From Eucalyptus grandis (taxonomy: Eukaryota; Streptophyta; Magnoliopsida; Myrtales; Myrtaceae): a DNA stretch of 64,000 bases. The stretch is taken from the NCBI RefSeq assembly GCF_016545825.1, contig NC_052612.1, positions 4,526,001 to 4,590,000 of the forward strand. Reading direction: 5' to 3'. Shown one piece after another: positions 1 through 11,110 of this stretch; the first letter of the stretch is position 1; the number at the start of each line of letters is the position of its first letter. The position numbers and the translations under genes are program-made. The notes beneath the pieces were generated by a model. That model ran no database searches, was not told the origin of the DNA, and saw only the letters and a list, made by a program, of their open reading frames with translations.

Positions 1-1675
1 ACTTAATCTCTCGAGCCTCCCAAGGCTTAGGGAATCAATGCTCTCAGGCCTCCGGCTTGGAAAAACGATAATCTCACAAGGTGCAAACGACAAATTAATT
101 GAAGAAGTCAATGCTCCAAGGGATGGATACTCTGATGGAGAAGAAGCAAAGCTTCTTGAGAGTACCATGGTGAAGCATGCTTACTATTTTTTTCAAATCT
201 TTAATGTCTTCATTGGGAACCTTATATTCAAACGTGAGGAACGCAAAATGAGCCGAGAGTATTTTTGCAAAGTTTCCGCAATAGATGCATTAAGGGTGAT
301 ATCAATTGAACTCAATTTCATGTACGAGGTGCTTTATACAAAAGCTTTGGCAATACATTCCAGGTGGAGCTACATTTTCCGCTTCATAAACTTCACTAGC
401 ATTGTGTTGGCTTTTGTTTTATTCAATCGCTTGCAGAAGGATGGGCTCTTTGAACTTGATGTAGAAATTACTTATTCCCTTCTTTTTGGAGGAATTGCTC
501 TTGATGTGATAGCTCTGTTCATGCTTATTTTCTCTGATTGGACTGTTGCTGGAATCAAGTGGTATACCACAGGATCATCTAAACTAGATTCATTTCTCCA
601 CAAGTTGGTATCTACCACGGATGAGCTGAGGGAGCCCCGCTTCGTTGTAGGTGAAGCGGAGAATAATAGCAATGTTATTTACACGGTCTTAGATACACCA
701 TTAATATTTCGAAGGTGGTCGGAATCTATCTCTGCTTGCAACCTTTTTTCCGAGACTTTGAAGGAGAGTCCGACAATGATGTATAAGCATGATCGTCCTT
801 GGGGCATCACCACTTTTTCTAATATCTGCAATTTTCCATTTTGTGTGGCTAAAAAGATCATCTCTTGTCTCCAAGAAGCTGGTGAGATTATAAGAGGCCG
901 TGGTCCAAGGGAAAGACTAATGATTGCGAATACGAAGTACGTGTCAAAGAATCCCTTTATTAAGAAACTATGGATTTATATCTTTAATGAGCTCAAACGC
1001 AAATCCGAGAATGCAAATGATCTGGCAGAGGTGAGGGAAATATTTGAGGCCCGAGGTAACCTATTTCTCGAAAGTGAGCCGGTGGGGATTGAATGTGGCC
1101 ATCTTTTATTGTATGTCACCGAGGTTAATTACGACGCTAGTATAATAATGTGGCATCTTGCTACCGAAATGTGGTACAACAATGAAAAATCCACAGGCGA
1201 AAACGATGAAAGGGAATTCAGTAAGATCCTCTCCGACTACATGATGTATCTTTGCCTTAATCAGCCCAATGTGACGTTTGCTGTGGAGGGGATTGCCCAA
1301 ATGACATCAGCGGAGACGGTGCGCGAGCTATGGGGCCATGCTGACGGTGCGACCAAGGATGTGAAGGGGCTGTGCAAGATATTGTCAGGTATTTTCGAAC
1401 CGACATCCCCGCTCCGTGGACCGGGGATTTTGGCCCTAAAGTTGGGTAGCCTCCAGGATTTGAAGTGGAGGGTGATGAGCGGAGTGTGGGTTGAGATGCT
1501 GTCATATGCAGCAAGTCATATAAGGGGAGAGGCACATGTGAAGGTGCTAAGCAAAGGTGGAGAGCTTCTAACCTTTGTCTGGCTATTAATGGCTCATTTC
1601 GGCTGTCTATATATACCTGAATGGGGCATGCACTATGAACCCTTGGGGGAATGGACCAATTTGTCTAACTTCTAA
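1..1675 (+). CDS. DUF4220/DUF594 membrane protein, copy A (5' end outside window)
   Basis: The reading frame is open from nucleotide 2 to a stop at 1675 (557 residues). Its first codons (LNLSSLPRLRE) align with the middle of copy D at 35,481, so the gene starts upstream of the window. Two hydrophobic segments are visible (about nt 373-435 and 475-540, ending FSDWTVAGIKWY). The family's C-terminal DUF594 signature follows (WVEMLSYAASHIRGEAH, then LLTFVWLLMAHFGC) near nt 1490-1610. Plant proteins of this family are about 650-750 residues, have several N-terminal membrane helices, and have no established biochemical role. No stop or frameshift is seen in the visible part, which makes this the only undamaged locus of the family here. 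A possible polyadenylation signal lies 200 nt downstream. Family assignment is strong; function is unknown. Confidence 0.88.
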   Translation, partial: LNLSSLPRLRESMLSGLRLGKTIISQGANDKLIEEVNAPRDGYSDGEEAKLLESTMVKHAYYFFQIFNVFIGNLIFKREERKMSREYFCKVSAIDALRVISIELNFMYEVLYTKALAIHSRWSYIFRFINFTSIVLAFVLFNRLQKDGLFELDVEITYSLLFGGIALDVIALFMLIFSDWTVAGIKWYTTGSSKLDSFLHKLVSTTDELREPRFVVGEAENNSNVIYTVLDTPLIFRRWSESISACNLFSETLKESPTMMYKHDRPWGITTFSNICNFPFCVAKKIISCLQEAGEIIRGRGPRERLMIANTKYVSKNPFIKKLWIYIFNELKRKSENANDLAEVREIFEARGNLFLESEPVGIECGHLLLYVTEVNYDASIIMWHLATEMWYNNEKSTGENDEREFSKILSDYMMYLCLNQPNVTFAVEGIAQMTSAETVRELWGHADGATKDVKGLCKILSGIFEPTSPLRGPGILALKLGSLQDLKWRVMSGVWVEMLSYAASHIRGEAHVKVLSKGGELLTFVWLLMAHFGCLYIPEWGMHYEPLGEWTNLSNF

Positions 1676-1874
1676 ACGAATTTGCAATTCAGTATGTCAC
1701 TGTTGATTCAATAACTAATATTTCGTGTATGTTTACGTATATAATGATGCTAATATTTGTAGTACATTGTGATGGAAGCTATAGTATGATAGCTATAGAA
1801 AAATTATTGCAAGATATAGTATTATGTTTAATTTCATGATTTATGCTTCCATGTAATTGCCATGCTAATTAATT

Positions 1875-1880
1875 AATAAA
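1875..1880 (+). terminator. AATAAA polyadenylation signal downstream of copy A
   Basis: AATAAA lies 200 nt after the copy A stop codon. The same hexamer sits in the homologous 3' flanks of copy B (complement of 11105-11110) and of relic E (about 48092). That conservation supports a functional 3' end. Confidence 0.5.
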
Positions 1881-2471
1881 TGGCCTGCGCGAATGCCATG
1901 GATATTGCTCAACGGAGGAAGATTGCATCAAGATATCGAAGCGAAGCAGAGAAGCGTTGTCGGATCAGAATAAGATAGAATAAATGATCATAATAGATAT
2001 GACAAAGGCAATTAAGAGGAAGATGATAGAATAGGGGAAACACAACTCTTCTAATTTGATTTTAACTGGTGCAATTTCAATCATTACTAATATCTTTCGG
2101 TTGTTACCAAAGAGCTCAGCTTCACTCTCATTTCCATTCTAAGTATCTGGTTTTTATCAACAACTAGATCATTCAATTTTTATTATACAACCAGTTAATT
2201 GATTTCTCCTAAGGTGCAATGTTAAAGCTTCCTTTACATGATTAAAATCTTAGACCCTAAATAAATTTTTTCAGTTCACCATGGCAAAGCTAGAAACCAT
2301 AAAGGATCAATTTTCCACAAGGTTACGTAATTAAAAGTCGAAATTGAGGTAACATTCTTGCTCATTCTCGCCACAACTTGACTTCCCACTTGTGAAGATG
2401 AAAGTTCAGTTCATGCTCCAAGTGCCACGAGATGACATTAACTCATTAGTGTTGATGTTCCGTGTTAAGAA

Positions 2472-2756
2472 TGAGAGATTTTGTGGTATTACTACCTACT
2501 ATTTTAAAAGCATAATTATAGATAGATGTATGATTTATTATTTAAATATTATAACACTCCCCCTCATGTTTAATTTGTTTTTTTTGTCTAATACTAAATA
2601 TGAAAATTTAATTGAAGAGATAAATGGGGCCTAGAAAGTTTTGAACTTAAGACCTCTCGCTTCGATACCATATGAGATTTTGTGGGCTACCGTCAATTAT
2701 TTTAAAAGCTTAAGTTATTAGATGGAGACGTGATTTATTATTTAAATATTTTAATA
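2472..2756 (-). mobile_element. TRIM (miniature LTR retrotransposon)
   Basis: Two direct repeats of 85 and 84 bp (2472-2556 and 2673-2756) flank about 116 bp of internal sequence. Read on the minus strand, the internal part starts two bases after the first repeat with TGGTATCGAAGC, a one-indel variant of the tRNA-iMet primer site TGGTATCAGAGC. It ends in a purine tract (ATGAGGGGGAG) directly before the second repeat, which begins TGTT. A 5-bp target duplication AAGAA flanks the element (2467-2471 and 2757-2761). There is no coding capacity. These are the defining parts of a TRIM. Confidence 0.8.
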
Positions 2757-3591
2757 AAGAAGAGTTGGGATATATGATCAACTGTCTTGCGCGAGAGGGT
2801 GTCGTAACGTCGGAATGTACCGCCACCATGTGTGTTCCGTAAGGTAGTGCAATTTATGTATCACCTGCTGTCATGTCAATATTTCGTTCATCAAAGAGGT
2901 TTACTGTCATCCAGTCACTTGTATCTTATATCAAATTAGCCGTTCGTTGACAAAAATCTTGTGGTTGCAGCAATTTAATCAATTAAAACGTTTTCCACAG
3001 GCGATGACTGATAAATCTTAGGCAGCTACAGTTTTTTTTTTTTTTGATCGGAAATGCATCTACTTTCATTTACTTGGACAAGTTCGACGCTAATACATTA
3101 GAAACATCAGCAGTAAGTAAATCTAGTAAGGCTATCGGGAGGTTTGTTACCCAGTTACGGGGGAGGAATTGTTGCCGATGGGCTCTTACAACCCAGTCTG
3201 CAGGCCTGTTTGCTTCTCTGCTACAGTGGGCCAAAGTGAGGCCCGAAAATTTTTCCATTTGATCACGGATCCGATCCACCAGCCCTGCCACTTCCCAACT
3301 TGGTTTTGTCTTTTGCTGAACCGCTTGCACGAGCAGCAGGGAGTCAGAATGTACTTGCATAGCTTCGGTCGATCTGCTTGAGAGGTATTCTAGGGTTTCC
3401 ATGAGAGCTTCAGCTTCGACTTGTTCTGCTGAAGAGGCTGCGATTTCTTTCGAAAATCCATCGACGAGGCTTCCCCGTGAGTCGCGGCATATGCAGGTGA
3501 TGGCACTCCTATACCCGATCTGTCCCCTGTTTGCCCGAAGAACTGGTATGTTTTGTCTCTGCAACTCCAGAATCGGTGGTTGTCGCTCATG

Positions 3592-3855
3592 GCCGACAGA
3601 GGAGGTGCTGAAATCTTTTTGGTTCACGGTCCCGCCTGGATCTCCCTCGTAGACTTGGATGAGCCGATTCTTGCCCGTGTCCCTTCTCTCCTCCGGTTCA
3701 ACAGCTTGACCAGAGACTACGCGGCCGACAGGGGAGGTGCTGAATTCATCTCGGTTCACGATCCCGCCTGAATCTTCCTCGTGGGCTTGGATGAGCCGAT
3801 TTTTTCCCATGTCCCTTCTCTCCTCCGGTTCAATAGCTTGATCGGAGACTATGTT
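3592..3855. repeat. 132-bp tandem duplication inside the LINE insertion
   Basis: Two head-to-tail units of 132 bp (3592-3723 and 3724-3855), each starting GCCGACAG and sharing most positions. 132 is a multiple of three, so the duplication keeps the minus-strand frame and gives two 44-residue repeats. Confidence 0.85.
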
Positions 3856-4584
3856 CTCGGCCCCTTCCCCTCCTGCCTTGTACGTGGTCTCTCCTCTGTT
3901 TGCCCCAAGCGCTGGTTTTTTCCATCTCATTATGGTTTCTACTTGTCTAGAAGCCGCCAGATCTGATGGTATTATGTCTTCCTCGCTGTGGTAAGCTTCT
4001 AATTCAAGGCTGTTCATGGTCCCTGGGGATCGTTCGCCGGGAGGTTGTGTGACCACTTCTCGTGTTTTCTCCAGCCCTGCTCTTCTTCCGGATCTTCCAT
4101 TTGAAGGCCCTGCGCACCACTCCTCTGAAGCTAGTGTGCTTCTTTGCTGTTCCGTTTCTCTGTGACTCTCCGATGGTGTGTCGGCTGTTCCATCTCCACG
4201 GATGTCTTCTCTGTTCTCCACCACAGCTTGACTTGCTCTGTACCCGATCTCATGACTCCTCTCCAGATCTGATTTATCGACTCCTTCTCCGACAAAAGAC
4301 GCATCTATATTGATTCTTAGTGTGTTTGGTGGCGGTGGAATCCATCTGTGCTTATGGGTATTGTTTTCTTTTTCTGTTGTTGGTTTGCTGTTGCAGCTCT
4401 TGTAGTTCTCATGTAGAGCTATCGCTTTGGACAGGGTCTGATACGGAGACAGGGGATGATGTTCAAACACAAATCGGTTTCTATCCTTCCAAATGCACCA
4501 CAACACCGTGGCAATTAGGTTGAAATCTTGGCCTTTACTTGGGTTTTCTCTATTTGAATATAGCCATTCATCTATTTGTGTTAA

Positions 4585-4632
4585 CCCAATTCTGGAAATT
4601 TGGAGATGCCCAATTCTGGAAATTTGGAGATG
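4585..4632. repeat. 24-bp perfect tandem duplication in the LINE
   Basis: The unit CCCAATTCTGGAAATTTGG plus AGATG occurs twice in succession (4585-4608 and 4609-4632). It adds eight residues in frame on the minus strand, in the zf-RVT region. Confidence 0.9.
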
Positions 4633-5085
4633 CAGGGGGCTCATTCGCCATAACTCAATGGTCCAGGGGCAGAGCAGTAGCGCATGTTCAGTTGTTTCAA
4701 CTTCTTTTTTGCAAATTGGGCATGAAGGATCAGGTACAATTCGCGTCCTGTGTAGGTTTTCCACAGTTGGAATAGCATTCTGACATGCATTCCATATAAA
4801 TTGTTTTACTCTAGGTAGAGACTTTGATTTCCAAATGAGATTCTAGAGATCCGGCTTTGTTTGATGAGAGGAGGATGCTGCTGTATTTGTTGTGTTTGCT
4901 ATTTGATTTCTGTAGTAGATATACCCGCTTTTCACCGAATAGTCCCCTATTTTGTTGCTCGTCCATATCATCTTGTTCGCTGTAGACGGTAATCCTATAG
5001 GGGTTTCTAGGATTTCCTTAACTCGTTATCATCGAACAAAGACCGTAGTTTTTCCACATCCCATTTCCCCTCCCGTTCTTTGGGA

Positions 5086-6959
5086 TTAAAGCCACTTTTC
5101 TGGTTCGTTTCTTGTTGCTGGCCCCCCAATAATTCCGCTTTTCAACCATTTATCTCCTCGAATTGATATAGTCTGTCCATTGCCCACGGCCCACATCACT
5201 TGAGGAGCTATCAAATCTCTTCCCACGACGATACTTTGCCATCCCCACGACGGTCTAGATCCTTTTCCAGCGTTCCAAAAGTCACCTTGTGGGTAGTATA
5301 GTCCTTTAGTAGTTGACTTAGGAGTGAGGAAGGTTGCTGGGATATCCTCCAAGCTTGCTTGCTCAACATCGCCTTATTGAAGGATAAAAGATCTTTAAAT
5401 CCGAGCCCACCTTCTTCTTTTCTGAGTTTTAGATGCTCCCATTTTTTCCAATGAATTCCAGCAGCTTTGTTTCCACTCCGCCACCAAAAGTTTCCTATTT
5501 TCTTCTTGATGGCTTTACAAATTGAGACTGGAAGTTTAAAGATGGACATAGCATATTGTGGGATAGCCTGCACTACGGACTTGATCAATATCTCCTTTCC
5601 TGGTTGTGACAGCAAGTTTTCTTTCCAACTCTCTAACTTCATGCTTACTCTTGCTAGAATCCATGCAAATACATCTTTTTTTGAACCTCCCCAATATGAG
5701 GGGATCCCTAAATACTTCCCCGTTTTGTCTATTTCTTTAACTCTTAGCATCTCCGCCATGTTCCTTCTCAAATTCGTGGGACAGCTTTTGTTGAAGTGGA
5801 TACGATTTGTTGAGATTAATGGCCTGCCCTGTGGCAAAACAGTATTGGTGTAGGATGGCTGCCAAATTTTGACATTCCACAACTGTACCGTGAAGGAAAA
5901 ATATCGAATCATCCGCGAATAATAGGTGTGAGAGTATTGGGCAGCAACTGTTTAGCTGTATTCCTTGTAGGGTGCCATTTGAAATTGCTTGTTTCATCAG
6001 GAGGGACAGAACATTGGCCACTAGAATGAATAGATATGGGGAAAGCGGGTCACCTTGTCGTAGTCCTCTTGTTGGCTTGAAATAAGGGAGGGATTCCCCG
6101 TTGAAGTTTATGCTAAACGACACTGTAGATACGCATTGCATCACCCATTTAACCCAGTGGTCACAAAACCCCATTTTCTTTAAGCTTGCTTGTAGGAAGT
6201 CTCATTCAATTCGGTCGTATGCTTTTTGCATATCTAGCTTAAGGACAGCTTGAAATTTGCTCTTCCTCTCCCGAGTTCGTAGCTTATGTAGCACCTCCTG
6301 TACAATCAAGATATTATCTTGGATTTGTCTTCCCCCCACAAGGCACTTTGTTCTTCGGCAATAATGCTGGGTAGTAAGGGTTTCAGTCCGTTGGTCATTA
6401 CTTTGGAGATGATTTTGTAAATGAAATTGCATAGGCTAATAGGTCGGAATTGTTCTAACTTTTCTGGGTTTTTAACTTTGGGAATGAGGGTGATTAGGGT
6501 TCTGTTTAGGTTTGGGTTTAAGTGTCCCGCATCAAAGAAATTATGAACTTCACTGAAAATCCCCTGACTTAGATCTGGCCAATGATTTCTGTAGAACAAC
6601 CCATTCAGCCCATCCGGTCCTGGAGCCTTATTAGCTCCTAATTGTTGCATTGCCTCTGTTATCTCCTCTATTGTGACAGATTTCACCAATCTTTGATTCA
6701 TTCTTTCGTCTATTAAGATTGGAATTTGTTGTATGACAGGTTGAAAGTCGCAAGCCCCCATTGACAAATATAGGTTCTTGAAGAAAGTTTCTGTCATTTC
6801 TTTTAATGGTTGATCTTCCTGCACCCACTCATCATTGGCATCCTTGAGTAAGGTAATTCTGTTTCTGTTTTTTCTCTGAATGGTTGTTGCATGGAAAAAT
6901 TTTGTATTTCTATCTCCCCATTTTAACCAGCTTATCATTGACCGCATCCCCCAATACAT
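5086..6959 (-). pseudogene. LINE ORF2 reverse transcriptase domain
   Basis: Reverse transcriptase blocks occur in order: NKAPGPDGLNGLFY (about 6600), LITLIPKV and RPISLCNFIYKIISKV (6410-6510), RGLRQGDPLSPYLFIL (about 6030) and LLFADDSIFFLHG with the catalytic FADD motif (about 5910). The thumb region follows (YLGIPSYWGGSKKDVF, then GNFWWRSGNKAAGIHWKKW). The frame changes near 6310-6430, 6190, 5830 and 5290, and there is a stop after QKAYDRIE. The domain copies element RNA in target-primed reverse transcription in intact relatives. Confidence 0.87.
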
Positions 6960-7066
6960 CTCCTCTCGCCGCCATAGCTGTTCAATCTCCTGATTTATTC
7001 TCTTTGCTGCCTCACATTCTTTATAAACTTTTTTTGTGAGGCTTTGTAATTCACTTTTCAGCTCAT

Positions 7067-7963
7067 CTATTCTCCGTTTGGCATTCTGAAATCTATTTTT
7101 ACTCCACTTTGTGCCAATTGTTTTGCCACCTTCTGCAGATTTTGAGCTATGTTTAGCCCGTGAGATTCCCCTTCAGCCCATCCCTTTCTAACTATCTGGA
7201 TGCTTTCTTCATCTTCTGCCCAGAATGCTTCATAGCGAAATATTCTCCTTTTCTTTGCTCTCCTCGTCTGTAAAGATATTAGAATAGGGCTGTGATCAGA
7301 CCCTATAGCTGGTAGTGCGGTGCTTTCTGCATCTGGGTAGGATAATCTCCACTCGAGAGTGCATAATCCTCTATCTAGTCTTTCCTTAACAAATTGATCT
7401 CCTGTTCGGTTGTTAGTCCAGGTGAAAGCGCAGCCTTTGGATTCCAAATCCATTAATGAACATTTCCCAAGAAACTCCCTGAAGGCTGTCATCCGATAGT
7501 TTTCCGCTTGTTTGCCGCCCACTTTTTCCCAAAGGATACAGACTTCATTGAAGTCTCCCAAGAAAGCCATGGTAAGTGGTAGTGGGTGCTTGCTCTATGT
7601 AGATCCTCCCATAGTAGTATTCTTTCTCGGAAAGCATTAGGAGCATGTACGAAGGTAATTTGCATTTGGTGTCTGTTTTCTATTACTTGACAGAGAACAC
7701 TTATATAGTTGTTGGAGAATGAATCAACTGATATCTCTACTTGGTCATCCCAAAACACAGCCATACCCCCTGCAATTCCTTCTGGATTCACTATAAAACA
7801 ATGCTGAAACCTCAACCTCCTCCTTAACTGTTGTACCTTCTGCTCCCGATTCTTAGTCTCCACTAAAAATAAAACACTGGGCCGTTCTTGAGTCACTAGG
7901 ACTCTCGGTGCTCGAATTGTCGTGTGTGCCCAACACCTGACAATTCCAACTTAATAGTTTCAT
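7067..7963 (-). pseudogene. LINE ORF2 apurinic/apyrimidinic endonuclease domain
   Basis: ORF2 opens with MKLLSWNCQ at 7963, the usual start of the plant L1 endonuclease. Next come LFLVETKNREQKV, FVHAP, LGDFNEV and IGSDHSPILI, the metal-binding and catalytic stations of exonuclease/endonuclease/phosphatase folds. In the family this enzyme nicks target DNA to prime reverse transcription. There is a frameshift within the first 15 codons and another near 7560, where LGDFNEV appears in a second frame. The domain is recognisable but cannot be made as one protein. Confidence 0.82.
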
Positions 7964-8505
7964 GGCTTTGTTGGTGGCTTATTAGGGCTAGCCACCAAAG
8001 CCCACTGACATGCCTTCTTCATTTCCTCAATCGGGGTCTCTATCAGCTGAGTGCTGTCAATCTCTAGTGTTCGGGAACTTTGCGCACCGTAAGGGCAGAA
8101 ACGCTTGCCCTTTTTTGCAGATTGGTGCTTAGTGCCTTTCGATTTATGCCTGATCAGCCTGTTCTCCCCTGTTTCAGCCTCAAACAATGTTCTTTCTTCC
8201 TCCTTTTGCTGTTCTTCATATAGGACCATTGCTGATGCTTCATCAATACAGCAGCTTCCTCTCTTTTTTGGGCTGTTTTCTCCCATTAGTTGTATTGCTA
8301 GCTGCTGTGTTGTTGAACTGGTTGCCTTCTGGGTTATCTTTTCTGCATTTTCCTGTCCCCTTATACTGTTTACGTGCTGACCCTGCTGCTGGTTCTCATT
8401 CTCTGAAACATAATGCATAGGAGTCTCTGGCACACTCTTTGTGTCTTCGAGGACCGGTTCTTGTTTGCCATAAAAAATTTTCCCATACAGGCTTAATTCC
8501 TTCAC
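7960..8505 (-). pseudogene. LINE ORF1 (gag-like), C-terminal part
   Basis: This frame encodes a hydrophilic, Gln/Glu/Lys-rich polypeptide of about 181 residues with a basic stretch (KSKGTKHQSAKKGKRF). In plant L1 elements such a tail follows the DUF4283 and zinc-knuckle part of ORF1, which is absent here. Its TGA stop overlaps the ATG of ORF2 in an ATGA arrangement at 7963-7960, a coupling typical of bicistronic retroelements. No catalytic role is expected; ORF1 proteins bind element RNA. The assignment rests on position and composition. Confidence 0.6.
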
Positions 8506-8552
8506 ATCCGCTCAAAGCGTCTCGAAGCGTCTCTATTAGAACTATGTAAATG

Positions 8553-9980
8553 CTTTGAACATTTTTAAAAATGTTATCAGGTAGCGTGCAAGGAAAAATG
8601 AAGGAAACTGAAATTGTTTTTGCCAAACAAGTAGCCTTCCAAAAAATGATGAATTGCATTTCACGTCCGACGTACAAGTAATATTGTCACTTCACTCATA
8701 AAGCTGAGTTTAGGGGCGTTTCCGTTAAGTCTGAGAACGCATATTAATCAATTTCTCGATCTAAAGGTTATTTTGGTCATTTTCCTAGTTCATGGGCATT
8801 TCCTGTTTGAAAATGTTTGAGAGGCGCTATTAGTTAATTTATGGTAAATTTCATGTTTGGAAATATTTTTCTAGATTGAAAAGAGGTATCAATGGTGTAG
8901 GCACATCTCTATTCGAATATCTAGTTATAGCGATCTCTCGTATCTTATTAGGATCCAAACTAGTCTAGAATAGGTTAGTGGCGACCTTAACATAATGATG
9001 ATTTAATTTTAAGAAAAGTGAAAAAAAAATTGCGATGGATAGAGTTGGGAAGAACTTATACTTAGTATGTTATCCGGGTCTACCTTGCAATCCTGTTAAA
9101 TCACTCCAAGGTTTGCTCGTTATCGTTCTATTAATTAGCATTGAAGAAATCTGATGACATATGGACACCAATATCATAAAATTAATGCGGGATAGAGAAA
9201 ATCTAATAATTAGGTGTCATGCACGGAGTTATTAACTTGAATCGCAAAATAAAAATTGCAGACACCATTCGTACATTTATTATAGTACTTACTTTGGATA
9301 GAATTTTCATCCACGTAACCCTAACTATTAGAAGTGGTTCTGGAATTACTTCCATAGAAACTGGAAAAATCACAAAAAGAAAGCGATCAAGATCTCTGCT
9401 TTTAACAGGTAAGGATTATCCCCCCTCCCCAAAAAAAAAAAAAAAGGTATGGAGAATTGACCTCATCCTTCCTTTCTTTATTTAACATGATCCTAGATTC
9501 CGTGCATGAAAATTCTGTTTAAAGAAACCAAACCAAAAAATAAATAATGTTTACTCTTTATATGGATTCTCCTAAATCCTACAAATTGCAACTTGATATC
9601 TCACATTATTTGGAGTAAATCATTATTTTGCTAAATTTGTCACAAACCTATGCTAAATCATTTAAGAGTCCATGTAGAATTGGTGATCTATTGAAAATCA
9701 CCAAAAGTAAATCATGCAAATAAGACAGTAATTGTGTAATGTCTGAAATTACCAAAAATAGAATGACTGTAAAAAAAGAAGAAGAGATATGCTGGAAAAA
9801 GATACCATAAGTGTTGTAATTTTTGTACAATAATCATTTAAATGGCATATATATATTTTTTAGATCAATCAATTTACTTAAAAATTGTTCACTTGAATGC
9901 CTACAAAAATAAATATTTGGTGATTCATCTTATGTGCCGTTTTGTAATAAAATTTAAAGTCTAATGGGGTTTTCCTCCCA
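8553..9980. other. AT-rich spacer without recognised genes
   Basis: No supported gene. It holds poly-A/poly-T runs (for example near 9430-9446) and short unrelated reading frames. It lies between the end of the left arm and the SINE-like block. Confidence 0.5.
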
Positions 9981-9984
9981 AAAA

Positions 9985-10130
9985 GAATTAAGCCTAGTGG
10001 CCACAGTTTCCTTACGGGATCGGGAAAGTGGGGCGTTCGATCCCCACTTCTGGGAATGGGATCTATGGGGCCATTATATTTTAAGGGTGGGCCCCTTGTG
10101 GGCCATCACTCAGCTCCTCTAAAAAAGTAT
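9985..10130 (+). mobile_element. Possible tRNA-derived SINE fragment
   Basis: AGCCTAGTGGCC (9991-10002) resembles a Pol III A box and GTTCGATCC (10034-10042) a B box, about 33 bp apart. The GGGATCGGGAAAGTGGGG-type text between them is common in plant tRNA-derived SINEs. No anticodon arm or acceptor stem of a real tRNA is visible. Boundaries are uncertain. Confidence 0.4.
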
Positions 10131-11104
10131 ATTAAAAGAAAATAGATTCCTATTTCTTAAAATAATATGACCTTTATATCATAAAAATCTAAATGTCAGC
10201 ACTACCTTACAACAATTAGAAAATGATCATTAGTATCGTTATCCATCTTGCCGACGGCAAGAGAAGCAAATTCTACCCCCGTTTACATATTTCTAGTTGA
10301 AACCCTTCGAAACTCTACCTGCCAAAGATTTACCCATCTCGCCCGTGGAGGACCCTTCAAATGATTACATTATTGGCATTGCCAGATTGTTGTCGAAGGA
10401 TAGCTAATTTGATATAAGATGCTAGAGACTGGATAACAGCAAGCCTCTTTCACGTAAGGAAATGTTTATATCGCAGTAGCTGATACATGAATTGCACCAC
10501 CTTGCGGATTATAAGAATATAATCAAGGTGAATTGCAAATTTTCATCCTCATAAGTGTGAAAACAAGCGCAACGTGGCAAGGACAAGCATGAATGTTATC
10601 TCGATTTCGACTTTAATTTGTAATATTTTCAACATCAATTATGTAACTCTGTGGTAAATTAGTTTTTTTTTCTGGTAACCTTAGCTTTATCATGGTGAAT
10701 TGAGAGACTTTGTTGAGGGTCATGAGAATATAATCGGGTAAGTCCCTGATAAAGGAAGCTTTAACATTGCACCCTTAAGAGGAATTACTAACTGGTTGTA
10801 TAATAAAAATCAATGAATCTAGTCGTTGATAAAAACCAGATACTTAGAAAGGAAATGAGAGTGAAGCTAGGGTTTTTGGTAACAACCGATAGATATTAGT
10901 AATGATTGAAATTACACCAGTTAAAATCAAATTAGAGGAGCTGTGTTTCCCCTATTCTATCATCTTCCTCTTAATTGCCTTTGTCATATCTATTATGATC
11001 ATTTATTCTATCCTATTCTGACCCGACACCGCTTCTCTGCTTCGCTTCGATATCTCGATGCAATCTTCCCCCGTTGAGCAATATTCATGGCATTCTCGCA
11101 GCCA

Positions 11105-11110
11105 TTTATT
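11105..11110 (-). terminator. AATAAA polyadenylation signal of copy B
   Basis: The complement reads AATAAA about 225 nt after the copy B stop, at the position homologous to 1875-1880 in the other arm. Confidence 0.45.

Larger units (their letters stand above)
1..3030 (+). repeat. Left arm of a large inverted duplication
   Basis: Copy A, its 3' flank and the following spacer are matched in reverse complement by 10278-12950. Matches run through the coding region, the AATAAA region, a block at 1900-2240 (counterpart 10745-11090), a block at 2290-2420 (counterpart 10545-10650) and a block at 2860-2960 (counterpart 10395-10506). The arm is interrupted at 3031 by a LINE and resumes for about 35 bp at 8516-8552. 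The TRIM at 2472-2756 is an additional insertion in this arm. Confidence 0.8.
3070..4764 (-). pseudogene. LINE ORF2 C-terminus: zf-RVT and RNase H region with a large in-frame insertion
   Basis: One open frame of 564 codons starts in the zf-RVT zinc-binding region (CPICKKEVETTEHALLLCPW). It enters an RNase H-like fold at NTLRINIDASF and resumes that fold at ITCICRDSRGSLVDGFS, then EAEALMETLEYL and SDSLLLVQAV. Between the first two stations lies a hydrophilic segment of about 240 residues unlike any RNase H. It holds two 44-residue repeats (AIEPEERRDMGKNRLIQ and AVEPEERRDTGKNRLIQ). A 24-bp tandem duplication (4585-4632) repeats LQISRIGH upstream. The frame stays open despite damage elsewhere in ORF2. 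The origin of the inserted segment is not recognised. Confidence 0.75.
3031..8515 (-). mobile_element. L1-type LINE retrotransposon, decayed and 5'-truncated
   Basis: On the minus strand the order is: tail of ORF1, AP-endonuclease, reverse transcriptase with FADD, zf-RVT region, RNase H-like region, then a poly(A) tail (poly-T at 3031-3044). Several frameshifts break ORF2, so the copy is dead. Both flanks match the inverted arm near 10300-10330, which places the ends near 3031 and 8515. I found no clear target duplication. Only 181 codons of ORF1 remain, without a visible zinc knuckle, which suggests 5' truncation. Confidence 0.85.
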
